Below the pieces are notes generated by a model. It was given only the letters and a program-made list of their open reading frames with translations. It made no database searches and was not told where the DNA came from. A stretch of DNA of 30,037 nt from positions 1 to 30,037 of IMG/VR virus record IMGVR_UViG_3300032896_000442. One strand, given 5' to 3'. Source of the DNA: a virus. How positions within the stretch are numbered: the stretch's first letter is position 1; each line of letters opens with the position of its first letter. The translations under genes were made by a program, and so were the position numbers. Shown piece after piece: positions 13,405 to 23,275 of this stretch.

Positions 13405-16400
13405 ATGGCGAGATCCAGTGCCAAGCGCCGTGCCCTCGAAATCGTGTTCGGCGTCGATTCCACTGGAGTCAGCGCCGGCATGCGTCGCGTATCCCGGGAG
13501 ACCGGCAAGTACAACACTCAGGCCAAGAAGCAGGCATCCACGACACGTCAGGTGGGGTCCAGCATGGCATCGGCCGCGAAAGCGGCCGCTGGTCTTGCAG
13601 CCGCGTACTTGTCGATCTCGCAGGGCAAACAGGCCATCGTCACAACGCAGGACCTCGCCCTGACCACGATGGGTCTGAACCGGAACCTGGGCCTCGCCAC
13701 GAAACAGGCGTCCCGCTGGGCGGTCGTATCCAAGGCACGCGGTGTCGACTCGAAGGCGCTGGTCATGGGATTCACGACCCTGTCGAAACGGATCGAGGCG
13801 ACGAAAGACGGAACCGAGTCGGCCCTGAAACCGTTCAAGGAACTGGGGATCACACAGAAGGAACTTGCCTCAGCTTCAGGGAACTACTCGAAGCAGATCG
13901 ACATGGTCGCCAAAGCCCTCGGGAACGCGGAAGGTTCCACGAAGCGCCAGGCAGCCGCCCAGACCCTGCTCGGCCGGGGCTACGCCACGATCCTCCCGAT
14001 GTTCTCGAAGGGTGCGGCGGGACTGAAAGATCAGCTCCGCTGGGCCGACGAGTTCGGCGCGACCCTGGACGAAAAGACGATCGCGAAAATGGATGCGCTC
14101 ACAATGGCGCAACGCCGATCGAAGGTCGCGACGATGGGCCTGCAGATCGCGTTCGCGAAGCATGCGACACCGGCGGTCACCGAGGCGTACAACGCCTACG
14201 GCGATTTCGTCAAGCTGATCAACAGCAACGATCTGACCCGCGACCAGAAGGTTGCGCAGATCCGGAAGCAGTACGAGAAGTACAGCGAAGTGATCCTCGA
14301 CACGATCACGGACCTCGCTCCGGAGATCGCGCAGCGCGCTGGTGAGACCGGTGTCGAGATCGCCAAGGGCATCGGCCGTGGGTTCATGGACACCGGGATC
14401 CTCGGCAAGGCCGCAATCGGTGTGTGGCTGTTGAAGTCATTCGGCGGTGCGAGCGCGATCGTCGCCGCCGGCAAGACGTTCGGCAAGCTCTATGGAGGGG
14501 CGGCCGCGAAGACTGCAGCGACTGAGATCGCAGCGACTTCGGCGGTAGCTTCGATGGGAGGCGGAGCGGCCACTGGCGCTGCCACAGCCGGGGCCGCGGC
14601 CGGCGGAGTCATCGGCAAACTGAAGACGTTCGGCAAGCTCGCGGGCAAGGCCGCCCCCTGGGCGGCGGCTATTACCGCCTCACTTGACGTAGTCGATGCT
14701 GCCTTCCGGGACAACACCCCCGAGAAGAACGCCATGGACGAGATCGACCGTCTGATCGAGGGTCGCAAGAAGAACCTTGCGTGGCTCGAAGAGGCGACGC
14801 AGGACGTGTCTGACTTCATCGGTCCAGACGACGCGCAGAAGACCAGCGTCGACATCGCTGAGGACGCCCAGAAGTTCAAGGACGTACTCGAAGAAATCAG
14901 GAAGACGAGTGGCGCTCAGGCGTTGACACTCCGCAGCCAGGGGATCGAGTATCTGAAAAACCTCGACATCTCCGTTCAGCAGGAGAAGGTCCTTCGCCGC
15001 ATCCTGAACGCGACTGCGAATGCTTCGGCGCACGGTGGTAAACCGCAGCTTCGGATTGACCAGTTCTCCGAGCTTATTCGGGGCGGAGAGTTTGTCGGCG
15101 GAGACCTCCAGAAGGCCACCGACAAGCAGCTCGCCATGGTCTCGCGGAGCTACAACAAGTTCACGCCGCAGTGGCGGAATGCCGTCTGGCAGACCTTGAA
15201 GGCCCAAGAGTCTGCGGTCCGCCGGAACTGGACCCGCAACGGGAAGTTGACGAAAGAGGGTCTCCAGCGGATCAAGCAGATCCAGGAGCGCCGGAAGAAC
15301 ATGCTCGCGGGGGCCGACCCGATCGGTATCGCCAAGGGCATCGTCAACGGCTGGAAGAAGGCGAAGAACGCCAATCAGATCAACATGGGCCAGATGGTGC
15401 GGCAGCTCCGCGACTTGCCGCCCAAGGCCCGTCAGTCGGCCGCGAAGACGATGCTCGACTACGCCCGGGAACTGGAGAACAAGCAGAAGCTTCCCGAGGG
15501 GACGGTCAAGCGCCTGAGGTCCAAGATCCTCCTCAGTCTCGGGCCCAAGATGTGGAAGTCGATGAAGTCGGACGCCACCGGCGGAATGGACGGCGTCGCA
15601 GATGCGTTCAAGCGAGGGTCGGACAAGTCCGACAAGGCCATGGGGAAGCTCTCCGATTCGGCCAGGAAGCACGCTCGGAACGTCAAGGCGGCGGTTCGCG
15701 GAATCAACTCGCCGGTGAGAACCGCTTACGAGGGGCTGGCATCCGACGCCAACGTCGCCGCCGGCGCGTTCGGAGCGAAGAGCCAGGTCAAGCTCGCATT
15801 TCGCCGCGGGGGTCCTGTACCTCTCGGCAAGGGCAAGTTGGTCCCCGTCCGGGTCTCTCCCGGAGAACGTGTCGATTACCAGGGCCGGTCGTGGACGGTC
15901 CCGGGGCGCCCCGAGAAAAAGGACTCCGTCTACGCCGAGTTGCCCCAGGGTGCGGCGGTGATGACCTGGGATGGCCAGGCCAGGATGGCGAAGGGTGAAT
16001 CGCGGGCGAAAGCGATCCGGAATCAGCTCCCCCATTTCTCCACCGGTGGCAAGGTCGGTGCCCCGAAACTGCGTGGTGGAAATCCCCATGCCACGAGCGT
16101 CGGGCAGGCCAGCATCGACACGATGCGAAAGGCCGCCCTGAAATGGGTGGAGGAACATTCCGCGACCAACACTGGGGCGATCCGGAACTACAAGGGTGTG
16201 CCGATGGCCGACTGGGTTGCCGGCGCACTGGAATACGCAGCGAAGAAGGGTGCGTCTCCGCAACCCACATCCGGCTACCGGTCCCATGCGTACAACGTGT
16301 CTCAGGGCCGGTTCTACTTCTCCGAACACGAGGAAACGAAATATCCGGGCGGCGCAGTCGACTTCGGTGGCTACACCACCGGGCTCTCGGCGAAGATGTC

Positions 16401-18072
16401 GGTGGTCAACGCGACCCGGGACTACAAGTACCCGTTGCTCGCACCGATCGGATTCCGCGACGATGGTCACGCCTCCGGTACCGGACATCGCAAGGGTGGA
16501 CTGATCCGGGGCTACCAGTTTGGTGGTCGTGTCCGGGCGATGACCGACGCGCTGATCCGCCGCGGCTACAGCCCGAAGGCGGCGGCCGGAATAATCGGGA
16601 ACGCCTACCGGGAAGCCGGACCCGACCTCAACCCTTACTCGGTCGGAACCGGTGGCGGTGGCCTGTTCGGCTTCACGACCTCACCGATCAGCCTCGCCGA
16701 CTTGAAGGCGGACGCCGCCCGACGCGGTGTGGACTGGGGTGACATCGACTTCCAGATCGGGTTCATGGACCGGCACATGCCCGCCGACCTGAAGGCGCGG
16801 CTCAACGCATCGAGCGTGGCCGAGGCCACGTCCCTGTTCATGGCCGAATGGGAGCGTCCCGGTATTCCGGCCGAGGACGACCGGCAGCGCGGAGCGGCGA
16901 TCGCGTGGGGTCTGATGCGGGAGCGTCAGAAGGCGAAGATCAAGGGCACCAAAGCGAATCTGCGGCAGACGAAAAAGCTGTGGCGGCGGATCAAGACCGG
17001 TCCGAACTCGAAGATCCCCGGCGCGGGACCGAACGCGAAGCGCCTGGCGAAGAAGTCGAGCAGGGCGATCCGGCGAGCGATGAAGGCCGCAAGAAACTTC
17101 GATTTCGAGGGCGCGACAGAAGGCAACATCAAGGGCCGGAAGGCTCGCAGGAAGTCCCATGAACTGACCACCCGGCGTCGGAACGCTGTGCGTGACCGCC
17201 GCAAGGACCGGAACAACAAGCCCGATCGGCCGACCGCCCCCGGTCATCATCCGCCGGCCGTGCCGCCGTCGCCTGGAGGCTGGGATCCAAGCAAGCCGTT
17301 CAGTGCGACCAACGCCCCCGGTCGCGGCTACCTCTCGGATGAGACTCGCAACATGCTCGGCCTGTACGGCACCGGCTGGCAGGCTGACCGCAACACCCTT
17401 GATACCGGTCTCACCGTCGCTCAGACCACAGCCAGGAAGGACGATGACGCGGCCTACTTCCGGGCGATCCTGGAGATGGAGCGCGCCCGGAAGAACGACA
17501 ACAAGAAGAAGCTGCTCGATTCGACCCGGAAGCTGAAGAGGCTCGGTGGCGCGAAACGTCTGGACGAGATCCGTGAGGAACTGAAGGACCCCAACGCCAG
17601 GAAGGCCCGGCTCGAGAAGCGCCTGGAAGAGATTGACAAGGAACTCGGCAAGTCGAAGATCTCGAAGGAGCGTAGGGCCGCGCTGAGGGCCGAGCGGGGC
17701 AGGGTGCGCGGGAAACTCGGGTTGGCGAAGGATGACATCCGCGAACTGAACCAAGAGCGGAAGAGGATCAAGGACACGATCAGTGTCCAGGACACCGCCC
17801 TCGACAACGTAAACAGCGCGACGAGCGAGGTCAGTTCGGCCGAGCAGGGCCTGGCCGATCTGAATGAGGACACCGGTTCCGACTCGTCTGCCTCGGACAT
17901 TCTCGCGGAGCTGAAAGCGATCAGAGAGTCGAACGAGAAGCTGCTCGCGGAGCAGAAGGCGATGTCCGCGATTGGTGGGGCCGAGTTCGGCCGCTACGTC
18001 AAGGACTGGCTGTCCGGCGAGATCGTCGGCAAGCAGAACGTCGGTCAGTCCAACCCGACCATGAGGTACTAG
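13405..18072 (+). CDS. Tape measure protein with two cell-wall hydrolase-like domains
   Basis: A 1555-residue protein, GAAAGGAGGG upstream. Residues 1-330 are the helical tape-measure start (ALEIVFGVDSTGVSAGMRRV). Residues about 328-470 are hydrophobic and Ala/Gly-rich, the usual membrane-prone region. Residues about 903-1030 resemble an M15/DD-peptidase-like fold: TSGYRSHAYN (about 955), SEHEETKYPGGAVDFG (about 973) with the S-x-H...A-x-D pattern, and GHASGTGH (about 1021). Residues about 1042-1174 match phage tail lysozyme: AAAGIIGNAYREAG with catalytic-type Glu 1070, then GGGLFGFTT. The end (1370-1510) is Lys/Glu/Arg coiled coil. It sets tail length and probably opens the cell wall on DNA entry. 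Confidence 0.92.
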   Translation: MARSSAKRRALEIVFGVDSTGVSAGMRRVSRETGKYNTQAKKQASTTRQVGSSMASAAKAAAGLAAAYLSISQGKQAIVTTQDLALTTMGLNRNLGLATKQASRWAVVSKARGVDSKALVMGFTTLSKRIEATKDGTESALKPFKELGITQKELASASGNYSKQIDMVAKALGNAEGSTKRQAAAQTLLGRGYATILPMFSKGAAGLKDQLRWADEFGATLDEKTIAKMDALTMAQRRSKVATMGLQIAFAKHATPAVTEAYNAYGDFVKLINSNDLTRDQKVAQIRKQYEKYSEVILDTITDLAPEIAQRAGETGVEIAKGIGRGFMDTGILGKAAIGVWLLKSFGGASAIVAAGKTFGKLYGGAAAKTAATEIAATSAVASMGGGAATGAATAGAAAGGVIGKLKTFGKLAGKAAPWAAAITASLDVVDAAFRDNTPEKNAMDEIDRLIEGRKKNLAWLEEATQDVSDFIGPDDAQKTSVDIAEDAQKFKDVLEEIRKTSGAQALTLRSQGIEYLKNLDISVQQEKVLRRILNATANASAHGGKPQLRIDQFSELIRGGEFVGGDLQKATDKQLAMVSRSYNKFTPQWRNAVWQTLKAQESAVRRNWTRNGKLTKEGLQRIKQIQERRKNMLAGADPIGIAKGIVNGWKKAKNANQINMGQMVRQLRDLPPKARQSAAKTMLDYARELENKQKLPEGTVKRLRSKILLSLGPKMWKSMKSDATGGMDGVADAFKRGSDKSDKAMGKLSDSARKHARNVKAAVRGINSPVRTAYEGLASDANVAAGAFGAKSQVKLAFRRGGPVPLGKGKLVPVRVSPGERVDYQGRSWTVPGRPEKKDSVYAELPQGAAVMTWDGQARMAKGESRAKAIRNQLPHFSTGGKVGAPKLRGGNPHATSVGQASIDTMRKAALKWVEEHSATNTGAIRNYKGVPMADWVAGALEYAAKKGASPQPTSGYRSHAYNVSQGRFYFSEHEETKYPGGAVDFGGYTTGLSAKMSVVNATRDYKYPLLAPIGFRDDGHASGTGHRKGGLIRGYQFGGRVRAMTDALIRRGYSPKAAAGIIGNAYREAGPDLNPYSVGTGGGGLFGFTTSPISLADLKADAARRGVDWGDIDFQIGFMDRHMPADLKARLNASSVAEATSLFMAEWERPGIPAEDDRQRGAAIAWGLMRERQKAKIKGTKANLRQTKKLWRRIKTGPNSKIPGAGPNAKRLAKKSSRAIRRAMKAARNFDFEGATEGNIKGRKARRKSHELTTRRRNAVRDRRKDRNNKPDRPTAPGHHPPAVPPSPGGWDPSKPFSATNAPGRGYLSDETRNMLGLYGTGWQADRNTLDTGLTVAQTTARKDDDAAYFRAILEMERARKNDNKKKLLDSTRKLKRLGGAKRLDEIREELKDPNARKARLEKRLEEIDKELGKSKISKERRAALRAERGRVRGKLGLAKDDIRELNQERKRIKDTISVQDTALDNVNSATSEVSSAEQGLADLNEDTGSDSSASDILAELKAIRESNEKLLAEQKAMSAIGGAEFGRYVKDWLSGEIVGKQNVGQSNPTMRY

Positions 18073-20055
18073 ATGGCGAACGAGGGCCTGAAAATCAAAC
18101 TTCCCGGGGCCGGTGGTGCCGAACTCGATCTGAACGGGTCGATCTGGGGTCTCTTCGAGCTGAATCTGGGGAACGGTGCGAAGCGTGACGAGATGGTCGC
18201 CTCGACCGATGCCAACGGCGCTCTGCCGGCGCGGATTCCATTTCGCGACAACCGAGAGGTCACGGCCCGTCTCCAGCTGAGACCGCAGTCAACGATGGAT
18301 CTCGCGCTCACTGCTGTTGGGACCCTCGAATCATTCTTGGAACAGGCCGAAGTCAACGCCGGAGCGCAGGACCCGGCGATCGACACGGTCCGGTTCATCT
18401 ACCAGCCTGCCGGTTCAACCAAGTCATTCACCCTCCCGATCTATCAGGCCTCGATCGAGGATGTGCCTAAGGTCGTTGAGGGCGGCGATGCCGGGTTCTT
18501 CCTGAAGGCCCCGGTCGTCTTGATCAAGGCGAGCTGTGATCCCTACGGCTACGGTGCTCTCCGCACCTATCTGGATACCACCACCAGTGCGGCCGCGATC
18601 GCACCTTCCGTGACGATCCCCGGTGGTCCGGGTGATGCGCCACCGTGGCTCCGGATGAAGGTGAAGGACGTCTCCTCCCGTCTGCGTGGCCGCCTGGTCG
18701 TCGGTCTTCGCAGACGCGAAGCCGGTGTGAACCCGACAGTCCTCGCGAGCGCCATGACGCCGATCGCGGGAACGATCGCCTCAGGTTTCATGTTCGGCAC
18801 TTCGGCCGACTGGTCTGTTGTCGGCCAGGTGCCCCGCGAATCACGTCTCGGTACCTTCCGGTTCTATCTGATGACCGCGTTCGGTTCCGGTCAAGCCCGG
18901 CTGTGTTGGGCAGAGGCAGGTGGATCCCGACGTTCCCTGCCCGCGGTCGATGTCGGCGGCGCAGGGGTCGCGGACATCCTCTTGGGAAGTGTCTCCGCAA
19001 AGGCGCCCTGGGATGCTTGGATCGAAACTAAAGGTGACGTTCGTTTCTTCAGTCGGACGATCATCCCGAACGACTGCCTCATTGAAGCAACAGGACCGAT
19101 GGCAGGAAGGCAACTGGCGGGCGCCGGCTTGCTCACCGATGATCTGGCCACGGTTTCCACCCACATCGGATCCCGGACCGGATGGACCGCCGCCGGGTCC
19201 CACAACGCCTCGCCCAGCTGGCCGGTTTCGGTCGCGAATGGTGCGACCCGCACCGTTGTGTCGATGACAGCACCGGCGTTCGCGTATGCCACCGGCATCA
19301 ACGCGCTCGAAGCTGACCTGCGTTTCAGGACGAAGACGATCCCGGGCGGGAGCTTCAGCGTGTTTGACTTCTCGAAGCCGTTTCAGGGCGGGTTCGTTCG
19401 GTGGAAGAACACCACGAATTTTCTCGTTGCTGGCTGGGCACTCAACGGAACTTTCTCCGGCAAACCGGGCCTGTGGGCCTGCATCGGTGGTGTCTACTAC
19501 CTGCTTTGGATGGGACCGGCGACCGACGTGATGAACCCCTGGTTCACGCTCTTCGGTGGCTACTACGAATGGCGAATCCAAACTACCCTTGATGGCCGCT
19601 GGTATGTCAGTGTCGAGGCCCGAAGCACCGTCACCGCCGGTGTGTTCTGGAGCGCCACAGCCTCCGGTGCCCATGGTGCGCTCATCCAGGGTGAGGACCT
19701 CGGGGATCCCGCGAACGCGAGAGTTGGTCTCTACGACAACTACAGCTACGCAACCCCCGGATTGGAACGCCGCTCGTTCGGAGTCCAGGCCTCCTCCCTG
19801 GCCGGCGTGACCCCACCCCCGATCCCTACAGACGGAACGCTCACCCTCGACGGGCCGACCATGTTGACCTCAGGCGGGGCGGAATATCTGTACGCCGGAT
19901 CGTCCGGCCTCACGATCGCTCCCGGCGTCGACAACAACCTCACGCTGTTCGCCCGTCGAAGTGCCGGGCGACACAAGGACTCCAGCACCGGCAACACCGA
20001 CCCGCTCGACATCGACATCGAGGGCCACCCCCGATATCTGACGGTCCCTCACTGA
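18073..20055 (+). CDS. Distal tail (Dit-like) protein with inserted jelly-roll domain
   Basis: A 660-residue protein directly after the tape measure. The first 170 residues (ELDLNGSIWGLFELNLG, then REVTARLQLRP and a helix LESFLEQAEV) follow the Dit/minor tail plan, ending with the SCDPYGYG segment common in these proteins. Residues about 370-585 look like a concanavalin/LamG-type jelly roll (LEADLRFRTKTIPGGSFSVF, WRIQTTLDGRWYVSVEARS), a fold used for carbohydrate binding. The last 60 residues form a separate strand-rich tail. A hub protein with a built-in receptor-binding domain is likely. Confidence 0.78.
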   Translation: MANEGLKIKLPGAGGAELDLNGSIWGLFELNLGNGAKRDEMVASTDANGALPARIPFRDNREVTARLQLRPQSTMDLALTAVGTLESFLEQAEVNAGAQDPAIDTVRFIYQPAGSTKSFTLPIYQASIEDVPKVVEGGDAGFFLKAPVVLIKASCDPYGYGALRTYLDTTTSAAAIAPSVTIPGGPGDAPPWLRMKVKDVSSRLRGRLVVGLRRREAGVNPTVLASAMTPIAGTIASGFMFGTSADWSVVGQVPRESRLGTFRFYLMTAFGSGQARLCWAEAGGSRRSLPAVDVGGAGVADILLGSVSAKAPWDAWIETKGDVRFFSRTIIPNDCLIEATGPMAGRQLAGAGLLTDDLATVSTHIGSRTGWTAAGSHNASPSWPVSVANGATRTVVSMTAPAFAYATGINALEADLRFRTKTIPGGSFSVFDFSKPFQGGFVRWKNTTNFLVAGWALNGTFSGKPGLWACIGGVYYLLWMGPATDVMNPWFTLFGGYYEWRIQTTLDGRWYVSVEARSTVTAGVFWSATASGAHGALIQGEDLGDPANARVGLYDNYSYATPGLERRSFGVQASSLAGVTPPPIPTDGTLTLDGPTMLTSGGAEYLYAGSSGLTIAPGVDNNLTLFARRSAGRHKDSSTGNTDPLDIDIEGHPRYLTVPH

Positions 20056-21653
20056 TGATGGTCGAAGAGAAACCGCCGGCGGAAATCACCGCCGAAGTCT
20101 TCACGGCCACCGGTGAAGGGTTCCGCTGGGACCCGGCCGCCCGCAATGTCGAGAAACGACCGCTCGACATCGCGTTCGAGACCGAGGCCGGGGAGGGATT
20201 CGCGTCGTCCTCGGTGACATTGAGGCGTCCCGGCGACCAGGAATACGCCGACCTGTCTCTGCTCAATGAACTCCGCTTGAACACCGGTGGCGGCCAGCGG
20301 GCCTATGAAGGCCGGGCACAAGGCGTGCCGGTAGGTGAGGCATGGCAATTCGACTGTGAGGGCTGGATGTCTCACGGCCGCCAAAGAACCTTCACTGACT
20401 TTCTGGTTGAGCGCGACACCTCGCAGCTCGGCGAGATCAGCACCTACCGCCGACAGGTTCTCCTTGCGTTCACCCAGACCCTCGATAAGGCGTACACGGT
20501 CGCAGCGGACCGTGCCCTGAACTGGACCGGGGAGGCTGGCCAGTCAATCCCGGCCGGGTCCCGGGCAGAGCTCGCATACATCGCCCCCCTCGGAACGCGC
20601 ATCGGGAAGGTGATGTACCAGGGCACGCAGGGCAACGCGGCCAACGTTGCGGCCCCCGACATGGTTACGGCCGACGACGACCAGATCAACAACCAGGTCA
20701 CCTACGGCATGACCCTAGACGGGACGCTTCGCACCATCAACCTGACGGACAGCAAGCGCGCATTCGTGCTCGGTGCGCTCGCATCGGCAACCCACACTCC
20801 CGCGGCTACCGCTGGGTTCTGGCGGACGATCGCGCTGCTCGCGACCTACAACGAAAGTGGAGTCCCGACGATCACACGAGACGGCGAACCTGACGGCATC
20901 GCCGCATCGGACGGGATCACCTACCTCGCCAACAAGTACGCGCCGAAACTCAGCACCGCCGGGGTCGAAGCCACCAGCTACCCGATTCCACACGCCACAT
21001 GGCGCGACCCGGTCACCTTTCACGAGGCAGCGAAGCAACTCAACAGCTTCCACGGCTGGCGACTCGGAGTGTGGGAGAATCGCACCCTGGAGTTCGGTCC
21101 CTACGATCTCACCACCTCAAACTGGCAGGTCCGCAACGGCATCAACGGCGTTCGGGTCGAGACCCCCGGTGACACCACCGAGAACATCTTCAACGGCGTC
21201 TGTGTCACCTTCACCGACTTCACCGGCGTTCAGCAGCGAATCACCCCGCTCGACGCGGCCGACCTTCACGACACGTCGGACTGGATCGCGGCGAACCAGT
21301 GGGGTGACCAAGCATGGTTCGATCTCCCTGAGATCACCTGGCGCTGCTCGAAGAACGATGCCGTGGCAATCGGCGCGATCGCCCTGACCGAAGCGAACCG
21401 GGCGAAGCGCCCATCGACCATCACCGTCCCGATGTACATCCAGGACATCGAAGGGCACTGGCAGCCGTCATCCCTGGTGCGAGCCGACCAGACGATCAGC
21501 GTCCTCAACCAGCACTCCCCAACGCCTCGGAAGATCACCAAGACAAGCTGGCGAAACCACGAACTGACCGTGACGACCGACAACGCGGTCGGCAACCAAG
21601 AGGCCCTGAACGCCCGAATCATCGGTGCGCTACAAGCCGCAGGCCTGATGTGA
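20055..21653 (+). CDS. Tail hub / tail-associated protein (Tal-like)
   Basis: A 532-residue protein whose start overlaps the preceding stop (TGATG). The N-terminal third (FETEAGEGFASSSVTLRRPG, LLNELRLNTG, AWQFDCEGWMSH) is the typical beginning of the gene after Dit in actinophages, with hub-like beta barrels. The middle has KLSTAGVEATSYPIPHATWR and helix FHEAAKQLNSFHGWRL, as in tail-hub proteins that use prophage tail endopeptidase folds. The C-terminus ends with a strand block and short helix ALNARIIGALQAAG. No protease active site is clear. It should cap the tail tube with the Dit-like protein. Confidence 0.75.
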   Translation: MMVEEKPPAEITAEVFTATGEGFRWDPAARNVEKRPLDIAFETEAGEGFASSSVTLRRPGDQEYADLSLLNELRLNTGGGQRAYEGRAQGVPVGEAWQFDCEGWMSHGRQRTFTDFLVERDTSQLGEISTYRRQVLLAFTQTLDKAYTVAADRALNWTGEAGQSIPAGSRAELAYIAPLGTRIGKVMYQGTQGNAANVAAPDMVTADDDQINNQVTYGMTLDGTLRTINLTDSKRAFVLGALASATHTPAATAGFWRTIALLATYNESGVPTITRDGEPDGIAASDGITYLANKYAPKLSTAGVEATSYPIPHATWRDPVTFHEAAKQLNSFHGWRLGVWENRTLEFGPYDLTTSNWQVRNGINGVRVETPGDTTENIFNGVCVTFTDFTGVQQRITPLDAADLHDTSDWIAANQWGDQAWFDLPEITWRCSKNDAVAIGAIALTEANRAKRPSTITVPMYIQDIEGHWQPSSLVRADQTISVLNQHSPTPRKITKTSWRNHELTVTTDNAVGNQEALNARIIGALQAAGLM

Positions 21654-21666
21654 AAGGAGAACAGTC

Positions 21667-21903
21667 GTGAGCCCTTCCGATGTCGGCCAGATCCTTGATC
21701 GGCTTGCCCGAATGGAAGTCAAGCTTGACAACCAGAGTGAGGACGTTCGAGAAGTGAAAGACCTCGCCACGAAAACGAATGGGCGAGTCACAAAACTCGA
21801 AGCGTCCCGCGAGCGAGACAAAGGTTTCCTCGCAGCCGTTGCCTTGCTCATGCCGGTGGCCACCGCCGTCATTTCGGCGTGGGCTGTCTCGGCACTTTTC
21901 TAG
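21667..21903 (+). CDS. XhlA-like coiled-coil plus single transmembrane protein
   Basis: A 78-residue protein with GTG start and AAAGGAGAA ahead. Residues 5-50 form a charged coiled coil (ILDRLARMEVKLDNQSEDVR), and residues 53-78 are one hydrophobic helix (GFLAAVALLMPVATAVISAWAV). This plan matches XhlA/hemolysin-type lysis accessory proteins that sit just before the endolysin and holin. It probably anchors in the cytoplasmic membrane and helps host lysis. Confidence 0.72.
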   Translation: MSPSDVGQILDRLARMEVKLDNQSEDVREVKDLATKTNGRVTKLEASRERDKGFLAAVALLMPVATAVISAWAVSALF

Positions 21904-21936
21904 TCGCCTGAAAAGGCCTACATATAAGGAGGGCCC

Positions 21937-22764
21937 ATGGCCCAGAAGAGAGAGGTCCACCGAGGCCTTGGTCTAACGACGCCCCTTACCCGGGGCAAGG
22001 ATGTCGAAGTACTCCAGGCCGAACTCAACGAGCAGTTCAAGCACTTCGAGGTCGATCGTCGCATCCTGGTCGACGGCGAACTCGGACCCGCGACGATGAG
22101 CGCGGCCCGCCAGATCGCCTACGCGATGGGCGTGACCGGCAAGAACCGGCGGAAGCTCCGCAACGGCCGGATCACGCAGCACACGCAGAAGCTGATCCGG
22201 GAAGGCCGCGAGAAGTCTGCACTCGAGCGGATGCTGACCGTCCGGCGGAAGCCGTACCGGAAGAAGCTGCGCAAGCAGTTCGACCGGACTGGTGGCGAGA
22301 AGGCCCTGGCCGAGGCGAAGCGCCGCAACGGCGTAGTCGAGATCCCGGCCAACTCGAACTGGGGCGGCTGGGTCCAGAAGTTCATCGAGTTCACTGGCTA
22401 CACCTTCCCCGTCTACTGGTGCGGCTGTTTCGTCGCCTGGTGCGTGGTGAAGTTCGGCCTCGCCCGCATCGAGACCGTGATCAGGCTCGGCTTCAACGAG
22501 TACATCGTGGCCGACGCACTAGCCCACCGGAATGGCCTCGTCGCCGTTGGATTCTCCGAAGCCCGCGCCGGCGACATCACGGTCTACACCTACCCGCATA
22601 TCGGGCTCGTGGACCACCTGATCGACAACGACACGATCGCCACTCAGGAGGGCAACACGTCTGCTCAGGGATCCGGCGGATCTGACTCGAACGGCGGTGG
22701 CGTCTACCCGCGCACCCGTTCTCGTGGCGAGGTCCGTTGTATCGCCCGTCCCAACTACCGGTAA
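21937..22764 (+). CDS. Endolysin with CHAP/NlpC-like cysteine peptidase or amidase domain
   Basis: A 275-residue protein, AAGGAGGG upstream. Residues 15-75 resemble a peptidoglycan-binding unit (GKDVEVLQAELNEQ ... VDGELGPATMSAARQIA). A basic linker (about 90-130) is followed by a catalytic domain at 138-275: WCGCFVAWC with probable nucleophile Cys 162, His 221 in YPHIGLVDH, and QEGNTSAQGSGG at 237-248 supplying the polar residue. This pattern is that of CHAP-type peptidases/amidases that cut peptidoglycan at lysis. Neighbours are an XhlA-like protein and a holin. No signal peptide is visible, so release should depend on the holin. Confidence 0.88.
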   Translation: MAQKREVHRGLGLTTPLTRGKDVEVLQAELNEQFKHFEVDRRILVDGELGPATMSAARQIAYAMGVTGKNRRKLRNGRITQHTQKLIREGREKSALERMLTVRRKPYRKKLRKQFDRTGGEKALAEAKRRNGVVEIPANSNWGGWVQKFIEFTGYTFPVYWCGCFVAWCVVKFGLARIETVIRLGFNEYIVADALAHRNGLVAVGFSEARAGDITVYTYPHIGLVDHLIDNDTIATQEGNTSAQGSGGSDSNGGGVYPRTRSRGEVRCIARPNYR

Positions 22765-22795
22765 CCCGCCGACAACTCGAAGTAGGAAAGGCAAC

Positions 22796-23272
22796 ATGCC
22801 TAGGAAAAACCAGTTGGTGAAGAGAAACCGCATCGGCATCCATGAACCGTCCCTCCCAATCGCCGCCCCGTCGATCATCGAATCCCCGACCGCGACGCTG
22901 ACCAGCTTCATCTCTCTGGTCATGGCATTCGTCGTCGGCTTCGGTGGTGACGTGTCCTGGTATTGGGTCGCCGCTCCGATCATCGTCGGCGCCGGGATTC
23001 TGTCGGCCTTCAACCCGCGATGGGCCGAGGCCCACGGGGTTTTCTACCGGCACCCGGCCCTATTCACCGCCGCGCTCGGATATCTGATCATGCTCGCCGC
23101 CGAGCTGCTCAACCAGTGGGCCGGCACGAGCATCCCGATCACGGACGATCTCGGGGCTCTCGTCATCGGCGCGCTCACCGCGATCGTCGGCTTCGCGTTC
23201 CCGAAGAACGGATACCCGGAGTGGTTCGCTGTCCTGTTCGGCCCGAGCGAACCGAACCCGCGGGAGGAGTAG
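22796..23272 (+). CDS. Holin
   Basis: A 158-residue protein; ATG 22796 is chosen for AGGAAAGG just ahead. After a 30-residue basic and Pro-rich lead come four hydrophobic segments: about 36-53 (SFISLVMAFVVGFGG), 57-72 (WVAAPIIVGAGIL), 87-105 (LFTAALGYLIMLAAELL) and 117-135 (LGALVIGALTAIVGFAF). It follows the endolysin directly. This agrees with a phage holin, which makes pores in the membrane and lets endolysin reach the wall. The family is not identified. Confidence 0.75.
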   Translation: MPRKNQLVKRNRIGIHEPSLPIAAPSIIESPTATLTSFISLVMAFVVGFGGDVSWYWVAAPIIVGAGILSAFNPRWAEAHGVFYRHPALFTAALGYLIMLAAELLNQWAGTSIPITDDLGALVIGALTAIVGFAFPKNGYPEWFAVLFGPSEPNPREE

Positions 23273-23275
23273 GCG

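Noticed and set aside
14680-16488. 602-residue minus-strand open frame inside the tape measure gene
   Set aside because: It is a GC-rich shadow of the tape-measure gene: Arg/Leu/Gly/Asp-heavy, no binding site, no domain, and opposite to the whole late operon.
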